A stretch of DNA of 64,000 bases from JACSRF01 sp963695505 (GTDB taxonomy: Bacteria > Chloroflexota > Anaerolineae > Promineifilales > Promineifilaceae): NCBI GenBank assembly GCA_963695505.1, contig CAVOGX010000008.1, forward strand, positions 62,001 to 126,000, written 5' to 3'. Position 1 is the stretch's first letter, and the number at the start of each line of letters is the position of its first letter. The translations under genes and the position numbers were made by a program. Shown in pieces: positions 44,344 through 52,405 of the stretch. The notes under the pieces were generated by a model, which saw nothing but the letters and a program-made list of their open reading frames with translations, was not told the DNA's origin and did no database searches.

Positions 44344-45269
44344 GGCTTAGAATGTCTGCTTGACAAACCGCGCAGTGGACGACCCATTAAGTTTGATGGC
44401 GCACAGCGCGCAAAAATAACTGCGCTGGCTTGCAGTGAGCCACCTGAAGGGTACGGGCAATGGAACTTGCGTTTGCTGGCTGAAAAAGTGGTTGAGCTGG
44501 AATATTGCGCCAGCATTTCCCATACCCAGGTCAGCGACATCCTGAAAAAAACGAACTTAAGCCTCACCTGAAGCGCTACTGGTGCATTGGCAAGATAAAC
44601 AGCCGTTTCATTGCGCGCATGGAACGCATACTCGCTCTTTATGCCTTGCCTTATGACCCGCTTAACCCTGTCATTTGTTATGATGAACGGCCGTGTTTTC
44701 TCATTGGTGACACCGTCGAGCCATTGGCTCTACAAACAGGTCAATCACGTCGTGAGCATTACGCCTACGAGAAAAATGGGTCTTGCTGCCTATTAGCGGC
44801 TATCGAACCTCTGACTGGTAAGCGCTTGTCTCGTGTATTTGCACAGCGTAGAAAAAAGGAGTTTTTCCTTTTTTGTCAGGCGTTGGCGGCGGCTTATCCT
44901 GAAGCGGCCAAGATTCATCTGGTTCTGGACAACCTTAACACCCATGATGTCAGCGCTTTTTACGAAAACTTGCCAGCTGACGAGGCATTCGCACTAGCTG
45001 AACGATTTGAGTTCTACTTCACGCCCAAATCAGCTAGTTGGCTGAACATGATTGAAATTGAGTTTTCTGCTCTGGCTCGCCTTTGTCTCAATCGGCGTAT
45101 CCCGACCATGGCTAAACTCAAAAGTGAAGTAATGGCTATCGTAACAGAACGCCACGAAAAGCAGATTAAGATCAATTGGCAGTTTTCGCTAACCGCTGTC
45201 CGGAAAAAGCTTAATTCGCATTATGTAGTTGTTAATGAAGAGAATGAAGCATTCTCAAATGCAAAATAA
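44344..45269 (+). CDS. IS630 transposase, C-terminal catalytic part (two frames joined at an A7 run)
   Basis: GLECLLDKPRSGRPIKFDG ... ASISHTQVSDILKKTNLSLT continues the N-terminal piece and stops soon after an A7 run at 44545-44551. In the -1 frame the sequence continues KKNELKPHLKRYWCIGKIN and contains the full DDE triad: VICYDERPCF (Asp), LVLDNLNTHDV (Asp), NMIEIEFSAL (Glu). Two-frame IS630 transposases often use slippage on an A-run, so this is likely programmed rather than decay. The gene is dead now because IS982 separates it from the N-terminal part. Confidence 0.78.
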
Positions 45270-45340
45270 TTTATCTTACGGTGTATTGAGTAAGTTTTTT
45301 CAAAGATAGAATAATGAGTCCCGATAGGAAGGATACAATC

Positions 45341-46162
45341 ATGAAACCGATCTCCGTCACCGTGGAAGAGATGTACGCGGGAACCGAAGAAGGTTACCTC
45401 GCTTTCCTGGTCGTGTTGGACGAAAGCTTGAACCCCCGCTCTCCGGACGTACTTTACGAAAAATTTGGCCAACTAGGACCCACGCCCGATAGCGTGGTCT
45501 TGGACATTGGCTGCCGCTACGGCGCCCAGGCTTGCGAATTGGCGCAGCGCTTTGGCTGCCGCGTGGTAGGCGTCGATTTGGTGCGCGACAATCTCTTGCA
45601 TGCCCCCAAACGCATCGCTGAAAAAGGAGTAGGCCAATCCGTGCAGGTCATCCAGGGTGATATTCAACAACTGCCCCTGCCCGCCCAGTCTTTCGATTTC
45701 ATCTGGTGCAGGGACGTCTTAACCCACGTCCCCGATTTGTTGCAGGTGTTTGCCGCCTGCGCGCGGGTGCTAAAACCCAACGGGCAAATGCTGATTTTTA
45801 GCATGTTCATGACCGATTTGATTTCCGACGAAGAAGCGGCAGCCCTTTGCGCACCGCTGGCTTCTCAGCCAGAAAACATGACCCGCGCCTATTTTGAGCA
45901 AGCCTTCTCGGGCGCGGGGTTTACCCTCGTTGAAGCCGATACCCTGAGCAGCGAATGGCGGGAATATGGGGAAGAGTCCGGGACCATGACCACATCGAAG
46001 CAACTGCTGCGCATTGCGCGCATGCGGCGCAACCGGGAGCAATTGGTCGCGCAATTTGGGGAGAAAGAATACGTTTCGGAGCTGGCAAACTGCCATTGGG
46101 GCGTGTACCAGATGCTAGGGAAGCTAAGCCCCGTCATTTATACACTGGAGAAGAAAAGTTAG
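45341..46162 (+). CDS. SAM-dependent methyltransferase (class I, UbiE-like)
   Basis: About 273 residues. The ATG at 45341 (MKPISVTVEEMY) follows GGAAGGATACA; an ATG 9 codons upstream is less likely. Motif I is VVLDIGCRYGAQACELAQRFG, where the usual GxGxG is CRYG, followed by VVGVDLVRDNLLHA and the motif IV-like DFIWCRDVLTHVPDL. A C-terminal helical region (TTSKQLLRIARMRRNREQL) resembles glycine/sarcosine-type methyltransferases. The IS630 right end lies 55 bases upstream, so the original promoter may have been changed. Substrate unknown. Confidence 0.82.
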   Translation: MKPISVTVEEMYAGTEEGYLAFLVVLDESLNPRSPDVLYEKFGQLGPTPDSVVLDIGCRYGAQACELAQRFGCRVVGVDLVRDNLLHAPKRIAEKGVGQSVQVIQGDIQQLPLPAQSFDFIWCRDVLTHVPDLLQVFAACARVLKPNGQMLIFSMFMTDLISDEEAAALCAPLASQPENMTRAYFEQAFSGAGFTLVEADTLSSEWREYGEESGTMTTSKQLLRIARMRRNREQLVAQFGEKEYVSELANCHWGVYQMLGKLSPVIYTLEKKS

Positions 46163-46233
46163 CCCCGCCCCTGTACCCTGCTGTGTGGTGGGCTAAACGA
46201 TGAGAAACGGCCGTTTTGCTCAATAATGGTCCC

Positions 46234-46267
46234 TCCTCTGCTGCCGCTCAATGCAGGGGGCTTTTTT
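46234..46267 (+). terminator. Rho-independent terminator after the methyltransferase gene
   Basis: TCCTCTGC (46234-46241) pairs with GCAGGGGG (46253-46260), partly through G-T pairs, and is followed by CTTTTTT. It lies 71 bases after the methyltransferase stop and ahead of map. Confidence 0.65.
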
Positions 46268-46320
46268 CTGTGCTATACTCGCCCCCGTTATCAAATTGAC
46301 AGGCTCAAGGAAATAAGCAA

Positions 46321-47094
46321 ATGCGTATGAAAAATGCCAAAGCCATCGCCCGCATGCGCGTTGCCGGTCGGATGGTAGCCGATTGTTTCGCCCTGCTGCG
46401 CGAGAACATCCAACCCGGCGTCAATATCAAGGCGCTTGACCAAATGGTAGAAGCATACATCTACAAACAGGGAGCAGAACCCCTGTACAAAGGGTACCAG
46501 GGCAGCTCTGCCGAACACCCTCCCTTTCCTGGCGTCATCTGCGCCTCGGTTAACCACGAAATTTGTCACGGTTTGCCCAATGACCGGGTTCTTAAAGAAG
46601 GTGACATCATCGGTATCGACATAGGACTGAAGTATAAGGGATACTGCGGCGATGCCTGCGTCACTTTTCCCGTGGGCGCGGTCTCTTCTCCGGCCCAGCG
46701 GCTGCTAGATGTGGCCAAGCAGGCCCTTTATGTGGGTGTCGATGCGGCCCAGGCCAATGGCTATCTCAACGATATTGGGCGCGCTATCCACGGCTTTGCC
46801 GACCAGCACGGCGTATCGGTTGTGCGGGAATGGGGCGGGCACGGCATAGGTCGGGCACTACACGAATCCCCCTCGGTTTCCCATGTGCGCCAGCCCGGTA
46901 ACGGCCCAAAACTGCGGCCTGGTATGACTTTTACCATCGAACCGATGATTAATGCCGGTGATCATGAGTGGATTTTGCTCCCTGATGGCTGGACGGTCAT
47001 TACAAAAGATGGACAGCTCTCTGCGCAATTTGAGCATACGATTGCCATCACCTCTAACGGTCCGGAAATTTTGACTCCCTGGGACAAAATCTAA
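46321..47094 (+). CDS. map: Methionine aminopeptidase, type I
   Basis: A 257-residue enzyme that removes the initiator methionine from nascent proteins. All five metal ligands can be placed: Asp in IGIDIGLKYKG, Asp in YCGDACVTF, His in GGHGIGRALHE, Glu in FTIEPMI and Glu in FEHTIAI. HEICHGLPNDRVL is the conserved substrate pocket. AAGGAAA is ~8 bases before the ATG. It is not in the common secY-adk-map operon but stands alone between the methyltransferase and msrA. Confidence 0.95.
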   Translation: MRMKNAKAIARMRVAGRMVADCFALLRENIQPGVNIKALDQMVEAYIYKQGAEPLYKGYQGSSAEHPPFPGVICASVNHEICHGLPNDRVLKEGDIIGIDIGLKYKGYCGDACVTFPVGAVSSPAQRLLDVAKQALYVGVDAAQANGYLNDIGRAIHGFADQHGVSVVREWGGHGIGRALHESPSVSHVRQPGNGPKLRPGMTFTIEPMINAGDHEWILLPDGWTVITKDGQLSAQFEHTIAITSNGPEILTPWDKI

Positions 47095-47306
47095 TCTTCC
47101 CCAATCCCACCCATTAATTATCAGTTGCGCCTGGGCATCATCTTATTATGGGACGGCAAAAGATATTAACTCCCACTAAGAGTTCATGCACGCCGCCCCT
47201 CACCTGTATCACAATTACCCCAACACATTGACTGCCTGGTAATCCGCTCATGGCTTTCATGAGTGGATGCGCGCAGGCAGCAATTCATCTAAACGAGGAA
47301 ATATCA

Positions 47307-47855
47307 ATGAACGACACAACAAATTTTGAAGTAGCAACCATGGGTGGCGGATGCTTTTGGTGTCTGGAGGCTGTCTACGATCAGATGCGCGGTGTATCGA
47401 ATGTTGTATCTGGCTACACAGGCGGCCACGTGCCTAACCCTACCTATAAGGCGATTTGTACTGGGACAACCGGCCATGCAGAAGTTGTGCAGGTCACCTT
47501 TGACCGAAGTGTGGTGAATTTCAAGGAGATTTTGCAGGTCTTTTTTACCATTCACGACCCGACCACTCTCAACCGCCAGGGTAATGACGTTGGGCCACAA
47601 TATCGTTCCGCTATTTTTTATCACAGTGAGGAACAAAAGCGCATTGCCCAAGAGGTCATTGGGGAATTTGAAGCGGAGGGGGTATGGGACAACCCCATTG
47701 TCACCGAAGTAAGCCCGCTGGAGGTCTTCTATGAAGCAGAAGATTATCACCAGGAGTATTACGAAAACAATTCTTATCAACCTTATTGCATGTTCGTTGT
47801 GGCTCCCAAGGTGAAGAAGTTCCGGGAAAAGTTTGTGGAACACCTCAAAAAATAA
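47307..47855 (+). CDS. msrA: Peptide-methionine (S)-S-oxide reductase
   Basis: A 182-residue enzyme that repairs oxidised methionine. The catalytic Cys lies in GGGCFWCLEAVYDQM; VSGYTGGHVPNPTYKAICTG, HAEVVQVTFD and GNDVGPQYRSAIFYH are all conserved. The C-terminus has EDYHQEYYENN and a Cys in YCMFV that can act as resolving residue. The ATG at 47307 has GAGGAAA before it, which decides the start over one 19 codons upstream. It is convergent with the unknown gene at 47880. Confidence 0.96.
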   Translation: MNDTTNFEVATMGGGCFWCLEAVYDQMRGVSNVVSGYTGGHVPNPTYKAICTGTTGHAEVVQVTFDRSVVNFKEILQVFFTIHDPTTLNRQGNDVGPQYRSAIFYHSEEQKRIAQEVIGEFEAEGVWDNPIVTEVSPLEVFYEAEDYHQEYYENNSYQPYCMFVVAPKVKKFREKFVEHLKK

Positions 47856-47879
47856 GCGTCTTTACGCCAATTTCTACGT

Positions 47880-48401
47880 TTAGGCTGCCGACTCCCCGGC
47901 GTGAAAAGGATGATATGCATAAATATCTTGCCGGTTAATAGCCAGTAAGGGAACCTTGCGAGTTGGGGCCTTGCGCAAGTTGCGCATCGGGTATATTGAA
48001 GCATCTGTGACGCCAAAGAAATCTTTGGTTTCGTCGAAAACGTCGTCATCGCGGGAGTCTGGATTGGCATGCAAATTGCCGCGAATAGCAAACCACTCAG
48101 TATAGAATACAAACGGCCGTTTCGAAGCCAGAAGCATCACATTCTCCACCCGCTCTGGTTCCAGCAGCGCAATTCCCGTGATAAATTTCTTGTTCAGTGC
48201 CATCATCTCCTGCTTCATGCCTTTTACCTGCGCATCCGGAACAATAGGGTACATTTCCACCTCATCAAAACGAGCCACATCATACCGCCGGTCATTCATA
48301 AAAATAAGCAGGTCACCCTTGGGTTGAAAAACTGCACGCGCCATAAAGCCAGGCATCAACACTTCTACTTGAAACGTCGGTAGCTCCAACTTGCCAAACA
48401 T
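47880..48401 (-). CDS. Protein of unknown function next to a group II intron
   Basis: A 173-residue protein, no family recognised. The ATG at 48401 (MFGKLELPTFQVEV) is chosen because AAAGGAGC precedes it; the longer frame upstream runs through the intron's 3' end. It has mixed beta/alpha content, a strand-rich start (PTFQVEVLMPGFMARAVFQ), MNDRRYDVARFDEVEMY, and a basic C-terminus. There is no signal peptide or membrane helix. Contains AAACGGCCGTTT, so it is a host gene. The intron 124 bases upstream may have separated it from its original promoter. Confidence 0.55.
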   Translation of the reverse strand: MFGKLELPTFQVEVLMPGFMARAVFQPKGDLLIFMNDRRYDVARFDEVEMYPIVPDAQVKGMKQEMMALNKKFITGIALLEPERVENVMLLASKRPFVFYTEWFAIRGNLHANPDSRDDDVFDETKDFFGVTDASIYPMRNLRKAPTRKVPLLAINRQDIYAYHPFHAGESAA

Positions 48402-48524
48402 CTTAGCTCCTTTAAAAAGCCGCCGAAACAAACTAGCGGCCTTATTGCGTAATAAACCAGGTCTTATACCCTCATATTCTACATGGAAAGGGGCAGTATC
48501 GTGGCGGGAAAATAGTACCCCCAA

Positions 48525-50425
48525 ATCGGGATAGGGGGGATGTTTCGCCCCCTTCCTCCCACACCACCGGACATGCGGGTCCGCATCCGGCGGTTCGGTC
48601 AAGTATGACGAAGTTCGTATTGTTCCAGGAAACTGACTAAGCCGACCTTCCGCCAGTAGGCGTTACTCAATGCCTGATGTACTGGCGGTGTCTTGGACAT
48701 CCGCCACGTTCCCAAACTTCCCCCACCAGCACGAACGGCCCAATATTCGGACACCCCTCGCGCTTTCAGGTTCTTGTATCGGTTTCGCGGCGTTTTCCAC
48801 TGTTTCCACGCCATTTGTCTCATCCGCCGTCGTAACCATTCGTCCAGGCGTCCCATATGCCCTTTGGCATCTGCCAAGCGCATAGTAGTTCACCCAACCG
48901 ATGATACTGCGGCGTAGCTGTCACGGATTTCTTCCCATGACCGTCCTTGACTGCGGCGGGTCAGTTTCTTCACTTTGCGCTTCATGCGTTCCAGACTGTG
49001 GCGGGCGATTCGGATGCCGACCCCGCCTGCTCTTCAGTAGAAGCTAAAGCCCAGGAACTGTCGCCTTGCTCGCTAAGTCCACTGCGCTTTTCTCCTCATT
49101 GACTTTCAGGCGAAGTTTCTTCTCGATGTATCTGCGTATACTCGCCATCACCCGTTCCGCTGCTCGCTGACTGCTGCACATAGATGTTGCAGTCGTCGGC
49201 GTAGCGCACAAAGCGATGTCCTCGCTTCTCCAATTCCCGGTCTAATTCATCCAGTACGATATTGGATAGTAATGGCGACAACGGCCCACCTTGCGGTGTC
49301 CCTTCTTCTGTCTCCATCACCACCCCATTCACCATCACCCCTGCTTTCAGGTATTCATTGACCAGTCTCAGGACCCGTTTGTCACGCTATCTCGCTTTCA
49401 TCCGCGCCATCAGCCGGTCATGATTCACTGTGTCGAAGAATTTCGCCAGGTCTATGTCCACCACCCACGTGTTGCCCGCTTCGATGTGCTCCTTGTGCCG
49501 CTTTCACCGCGTCGTGGGCACTTCGTCTTGGTCTAAACCCGTAGCTGTGTTCACTGAATCTTGGCTCGTATTCCATGACTCAGTATTTGGTGCATCGCCT
49601 GTTGGATTAGCCGGTCTTGGACTGTTGGTATCCCTATCAGCCGCACCCCGCCGCTTGGCTTTGGTATTTCTACCCGCCGCACCGGGCTTGGTTGATAGGT
49701 TCCTGCTTCTAGCTTGGCTCGGATGCTTTCCCAATGCGCTTTCAGGTGTTCCGGCAGTTCCTCTACGGTCATGCCGTCTACCCCTGGCGCGCCTTTGTTG
49801 GCCTGCACTCGTTCCAATGCTTGAACAGGTTGCTCGGCTAAAGATGTGTTCCCACAACCCTACTGCTTCGTGTTGAACCATTTCTTTCTCCATTTGCTCC
49901 GATAACCTCTTGCACCTGCGGCGCTTCCTTCCGGCCTTCTGCCTTCTCTCCACGTTCGCTCTGGTTTCTTTCCACCCAGATGTCGGCTGCTGCGGTTATC
50001 CTGCGCCTTTCTGTTCAACTTCTTGTCCGTTCTGCCCTTCGCCCTGTAGATGGCTTTCACCATCCGCCCTGGGTGGTCGTTGTCTCTCGCTCCGCGAGCG
50101 ACCCCACCGACTACTACGGCTTCTGCTGACTTCTGCCCCTTGCGGGCAGACCTCCCCGGATAAGGTGCGGTTTCTTTCCCCTGACCCTCGCCGCGTTTAC
50201 ATGAGACTACTCTGACCCTCTTTTTGGACTTCACTGTCTCTTGCCAGCTTATCCGGCATCCCATGCCTCTCTACGCGATTCTTGTTCATCGAGTCCAGGT
50301 TTTGCGCTCCGGCTTCCTCTCCACGTTCGCTCACGCTCACGCAGTTGCCTTCGGCTAGTGGTTCGTCGGGTCAACGCCCACAGGAGACTTTCACTCCCTA
50401 GTTACCGCCCATGCCGGGCGTACAC
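48525..50425 (-). mobile_element. Group II intron (bacterial class C type) with a broken reverse transcriptase
   Basis: On the minus strand the 5' end is GTGTACGCCCGGCATGGGCG at 50425, followed by the GAGTGAAAGTC-like start of domain I. Domain V is at about 48600-48560 (GGATGCGGACCCGCATGTCC), and the 3' end is ...CTATCCCGAT near 48525. The intron begins directly behind a terminator hairpin plus T-run (50426-50459), the known target of group IIC introns. Bases 49954-50425 hold the ribozyme's 5' domains and no gene. It contains no ACGGCCGT. Confidence 0.85.
48599..49953 (-). pseudogene. Group II intron reverse transcriptase/maturase, fragmented
   Basis: Pieces of one protein in several frames: ERVQANKGAPGVDGMTVEEL ... 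EIPKPSGGVRLIGIPTVQDRLIQQA (49817-49551), the RT core ETEEGTPQGGPLSPLLSNIVLD with the catalytic YADD in RFVRYADDCNIYV (49338-49096), and the maturase C-terminus WLRRRMRQMAWKQWKTPRNRY (48883-48599). At least three frame changes or stops lie between them, so this copy cannot splice or move on its own. A related intact copy elsewhere might act on it in trans. Confidence 0.82.
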
Positions 50426-50459
50426 AAAAAGGGAGCAGCAAGTAGACCCCGCTGCTCCC
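50426..50459 (-). terminator. Rho-independent terminator of the SHOCT operon, target of the intron
   Basis: On the minus strand GGGAGCAGC (50459-50451) pairs with GCTGCTCCC (50439-50431) over an 11-base loop and is followed by TTTTT (50430-50426). The intron starts at the next base. It ends the transcript of the repeat protein whose stop is at 50481. Confidence 0.88.
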
Positions 50460-50480
50460 TTTGGCTTCCGGTCAGGTTTC

Positions 50481-51575
50481 TTAGTTGTTTATCTGCATAT
50501 CAACCAATTCCGCAGCCGACACAGGACCTTGGGATTGGACGATTTTTTGCGCAAATTCAGGCGTTACGTCATGGATACGCATATCAACAAGCAGTTCGAC
50601 CGTTACGCCTGTCACGCCAGCATCCAAAATAGCCCGGGCAAATTCCGGTGTGACGCCATGAATCAGCATATCTTCCAGGGTATCAACCGATAAACCTGGC
50701 AGTTTCATGGCAGCCAGCCGCTGCACAACCGCCGATTTTGCCCCGTGAATGCGCAAGTCCACCAATGATTCGGCCGTTATACCGGGAAGGCCTAATGCCA
50801 TCATCTCTTGCACAAACTCGGTAGTCACGTTGTGAATACGCATGTCCACCAACCGCTCCAGGGTTAAATCCGGCAAGCCAAAGCCCTTCATTTCTTTGAT
50901 GAAAGCGGCCGTTACGTGATGAATACCCAGGTCCACAATCTGTTCTACCGTTGCATCATCAAACCCCAGCTCATAAACCTGCCTGATCAGGTCCACCTGG
51001 ACGTGATGGATACCCAGTTCGACCACGTCATCAATGGTCAAATCTAACCCCAACTGCTGCATTTCCTCCACCAGTTCTGGCTGAATGTGATGGATTCCCA
51101 ACTGCACAATGTCATCGGTGGTCAGGTTGGCAAAACCCATGGCTTTAAAGCGCGCTACATAGTCTGGGCGAATGTGATGAATGGCAAATTGCACAATGTC
51201 GTCCACGGTTAAGTTTGGCAAAGAGAGCTCAACCAGGCGGTGCACAAAATCGGCCGTAACGTGGTGGATTTGCAGCTGCCACAGGTCGTCGTGGCTCAAA
51301 CCTGGCAGACCCGCCTTAGCAATGGCCTCCGCGTAGCCCGGCGTGACCCGCTGATAATCGTGAATTGCCCTGAGCCGCGGGGCGCGGGGGGCTGCAGGAA
51401 CAGCCGGAATCGGGGGTATTGGCGGCACAGGGGGTGTCGGAGTTCTGGGCGGGCGTGGGGGCACGGGTACGGCCGTTTCCCCTACGCCCAACGCATCCAG
51501 CAATTTTGCCGCCTCCGCGGCATTGATCTTGCCCTTGGCCAGCATTTCTAGCACATGTCTCCGTTCTTCATTCAT
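50481..51575 (-). CDS. SHOCT-like protein with about nine tandem ~29-residue repeats
   Basis: A 364-residue protein. Residues 1-30 (RRHVLEMLAKGKINAAEAAKLLDAL) are a SHOCT-like helical module. A Pro-rich stretch (~38-65, PPRPPRTPTPPVPPIPP) follows. Then come repeats of about 29 residues with the consensus LTxDDIVxLxIHHVxPxFVxxMxxLG, for example LTVDDIVQFAIHHIRP, LTTDDIVQLGIHHIQP, LTLERLVDMRIHNVTT. Each repeat is probably a helix pair stacking into a solenoid. Similar repeats occur in the C-termini of BlaR1/M56-type proteins. It is cytoplasmic (no signal), likely a binding scaffold. A GAGGCAGTC lies before the start. Partners unknown. Confidence 0.75.
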   Translation of the reverse strand: MNEERRHVLEMLAKGKINAAEAAKLLDALGVGETAVPVPPRPPRTPTPPVPPIPPIPAVPAAPRAPRLRAIHDYQRVTPGYAEAIAKAGLPGLSHDDLWQLQIHHVTADFVHRLVELSLPNLTVDDIVQFAIHHIRPDYVARFKAMGFANLTTDDIVQLGIHHIQPELVEEMQQLGLDLTIDDVVELGIHHVQVDLIRQVYELGFDDATVEQIVDLGIHHVTAAFIKEMKGFGLPDLTLERLVDMRIHNVTTEFVQEMMALGLPGITAESLVDLRIHGAKSAVVQRLAAMKLPGLSVDTLEDMLIHGVTPEFARAILDAGVTGVTVELLVDMRIHDVTPEFAQKIVQSQGPVSAAELVDMQINN

Positions 51576-51585
51576 GACTGCCTCC

Positions 51586-51750
51586 TCATTGATTCACGCC
51601 TGAATCGCGCACCAGCGACTCCGGCTGGGATAATTTTTCCGCGGGCCGTAAGGGAGCTTCCCCTAAAGCCTCCAACAGCATGTCCGCTTCCGCGGCTGTT
51701 ACTTTGCCCGCCGCCAGCATTTTCAACACCTTCATCTTTTCAGCCCTCAT
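51586..51750 (-). CDS. Small SHOCT-like protein (54 residues)
   Basis: A short gene: ATG at 51750 with GGAGGTGA 5-6 bases before it; a second ATG lies one codon upstream. The product begins MRAEKMKVLKMLAAGKVTAA and continues EADMLLEALGEAP, nearly the same as the N-terminal module of the next gene (VLEMLAKGKINAAEAAKLLDALG), then has a short polar tail. It starts about 100 bases after the DUF2089 gene and its stop is 10 bases before the repeat protein. A stand-alone SHOCT module may dimerise with the larger protein or with DUF2089's C-terminus (inference). Confidence 0.68.
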   Translation of the reverse strand: MRAEKMKVLKMLAAGKVTAAEADMLLEALGEAPLRPAEKLSQPESLVRDSGVNQ

Positions 51751-51853
51751 CATTCACCTCCATCAGGCAAGAGACACCCACAGCCGAAACGGCCGTTCTC
51801 ACCCTGCCTATTAAACTGTTTGCAAAAAGGGCTACAGCGTGAACTGCCAGGAA

Positions 51854-52234
51854 TTATGGCCGCAGCTTTTCCAGCAGCCGCGACGCCTCATCAACGCTAA
51901 TTTCGTCTCGCTCCAACTGCGCCAGGATTTCCTGCCGCTGGCGTGACGACTCTTCATCACTTTCTTCGCGCGCCTCAAAACCCAGGGCTTCAATCACCTC
52001 ATTTAACCGGTTGCGAATCGTCCAATAAGACCAGCCCGTTTCCCGCTCCATTTCCTTCACGTTACCCTTATTCTTCACGAAAATCTCCAGAAAATGCAGA
52101 CTCTCTGGCGCCAGGCGTGAGAAAATGTTCGGCTGAAATTGACCCAATACAACCGTTTCGCATTGCGTGCAGCTCATTTGGGTAACGATCATGTCACCCC
52201 CGCATGCGGGGCAGTGCTCCAACAATTTGCGCAT
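51854..52234 (-). CDS. DUF2089 family regulator (zinc ribbon + HTH + SHOCT-like tail)
   Basis: A 126-residue protein. Cys8/Cys11 and Cys22/Cys25 form a zinc ribbon (CPAC...CTQC). The central helix-turn-helix is NKGNVKEMERETGWSYWTIRNRLNEVIEALG (residues ~52-82). The C-terminal QRQEILAQLERDEISVDEASRLLEKL is a SHOCT-like module, the same kind that makes up the small protein downstream. It is first in the operon and probably controls it. Upstream, 52235-52405 is A+T-rich and contains AAACGGCCGTTC and the near-match AACGACCGTTC. Confidence 0.85.
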   Translation of the reverse strand: MRKLLEHCPACGGDMIVTQMSCTQCETVVLGQFQPNIFSRLAPESLHFLEIFVKNKGNVKEMERETGWSYWTIRNRLNEVIEALGFEAREESDEESSRQRQEILAQLERDEISVDEASRLLEKLRP

Positions 52235-52405
52235 ATGTGTTAATTCTCCCGTTATGAAAACAGTTTACCCAATTATTTTGTATTTGTCAACAATAATTTT
52301 GGTCATATTTGTATTTTATGCCAAATTATTTGTTTAATAATGCAAAACGACCGTTCCCAACTGCTTTCAAGGAAACGGCCGTTCTTCTGGTCTAGAAGTT
52401 CAATC

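Larger units (their letters stand above)
39056..45285. mobile_element. IS630-family element, split by an IS982 element
   Basis: Ends: TA-CACCGTAAATTAAATTTT at 39056 and its complement ...ATTTATCTTACGGTG-TA ending at 45285. Both are flanked by the TA dinucleotide that IS630/mariner elements duplicate. The inner 5 kb (39328-44336) is a later IS982 insertion, so the original element was about 1.2 kb. The transposase is in two frames joined at an A7 run. One ACGGCCGT is present in the whole 6.2 kb. Confidence 0.86.

Noticed and set aside
49910..50693. Plus-strand reading frames over the group II intron
   Set aside because: They are antisense to the intron ribozyme and to the SHOCT repeat gene, and show no protein family features.
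50481..51575. CRISPR-like regular repeat
   Set aside because: The regularity is a protein repeat of ~87 bases with diverged DNA, no spacers and no cas genes.
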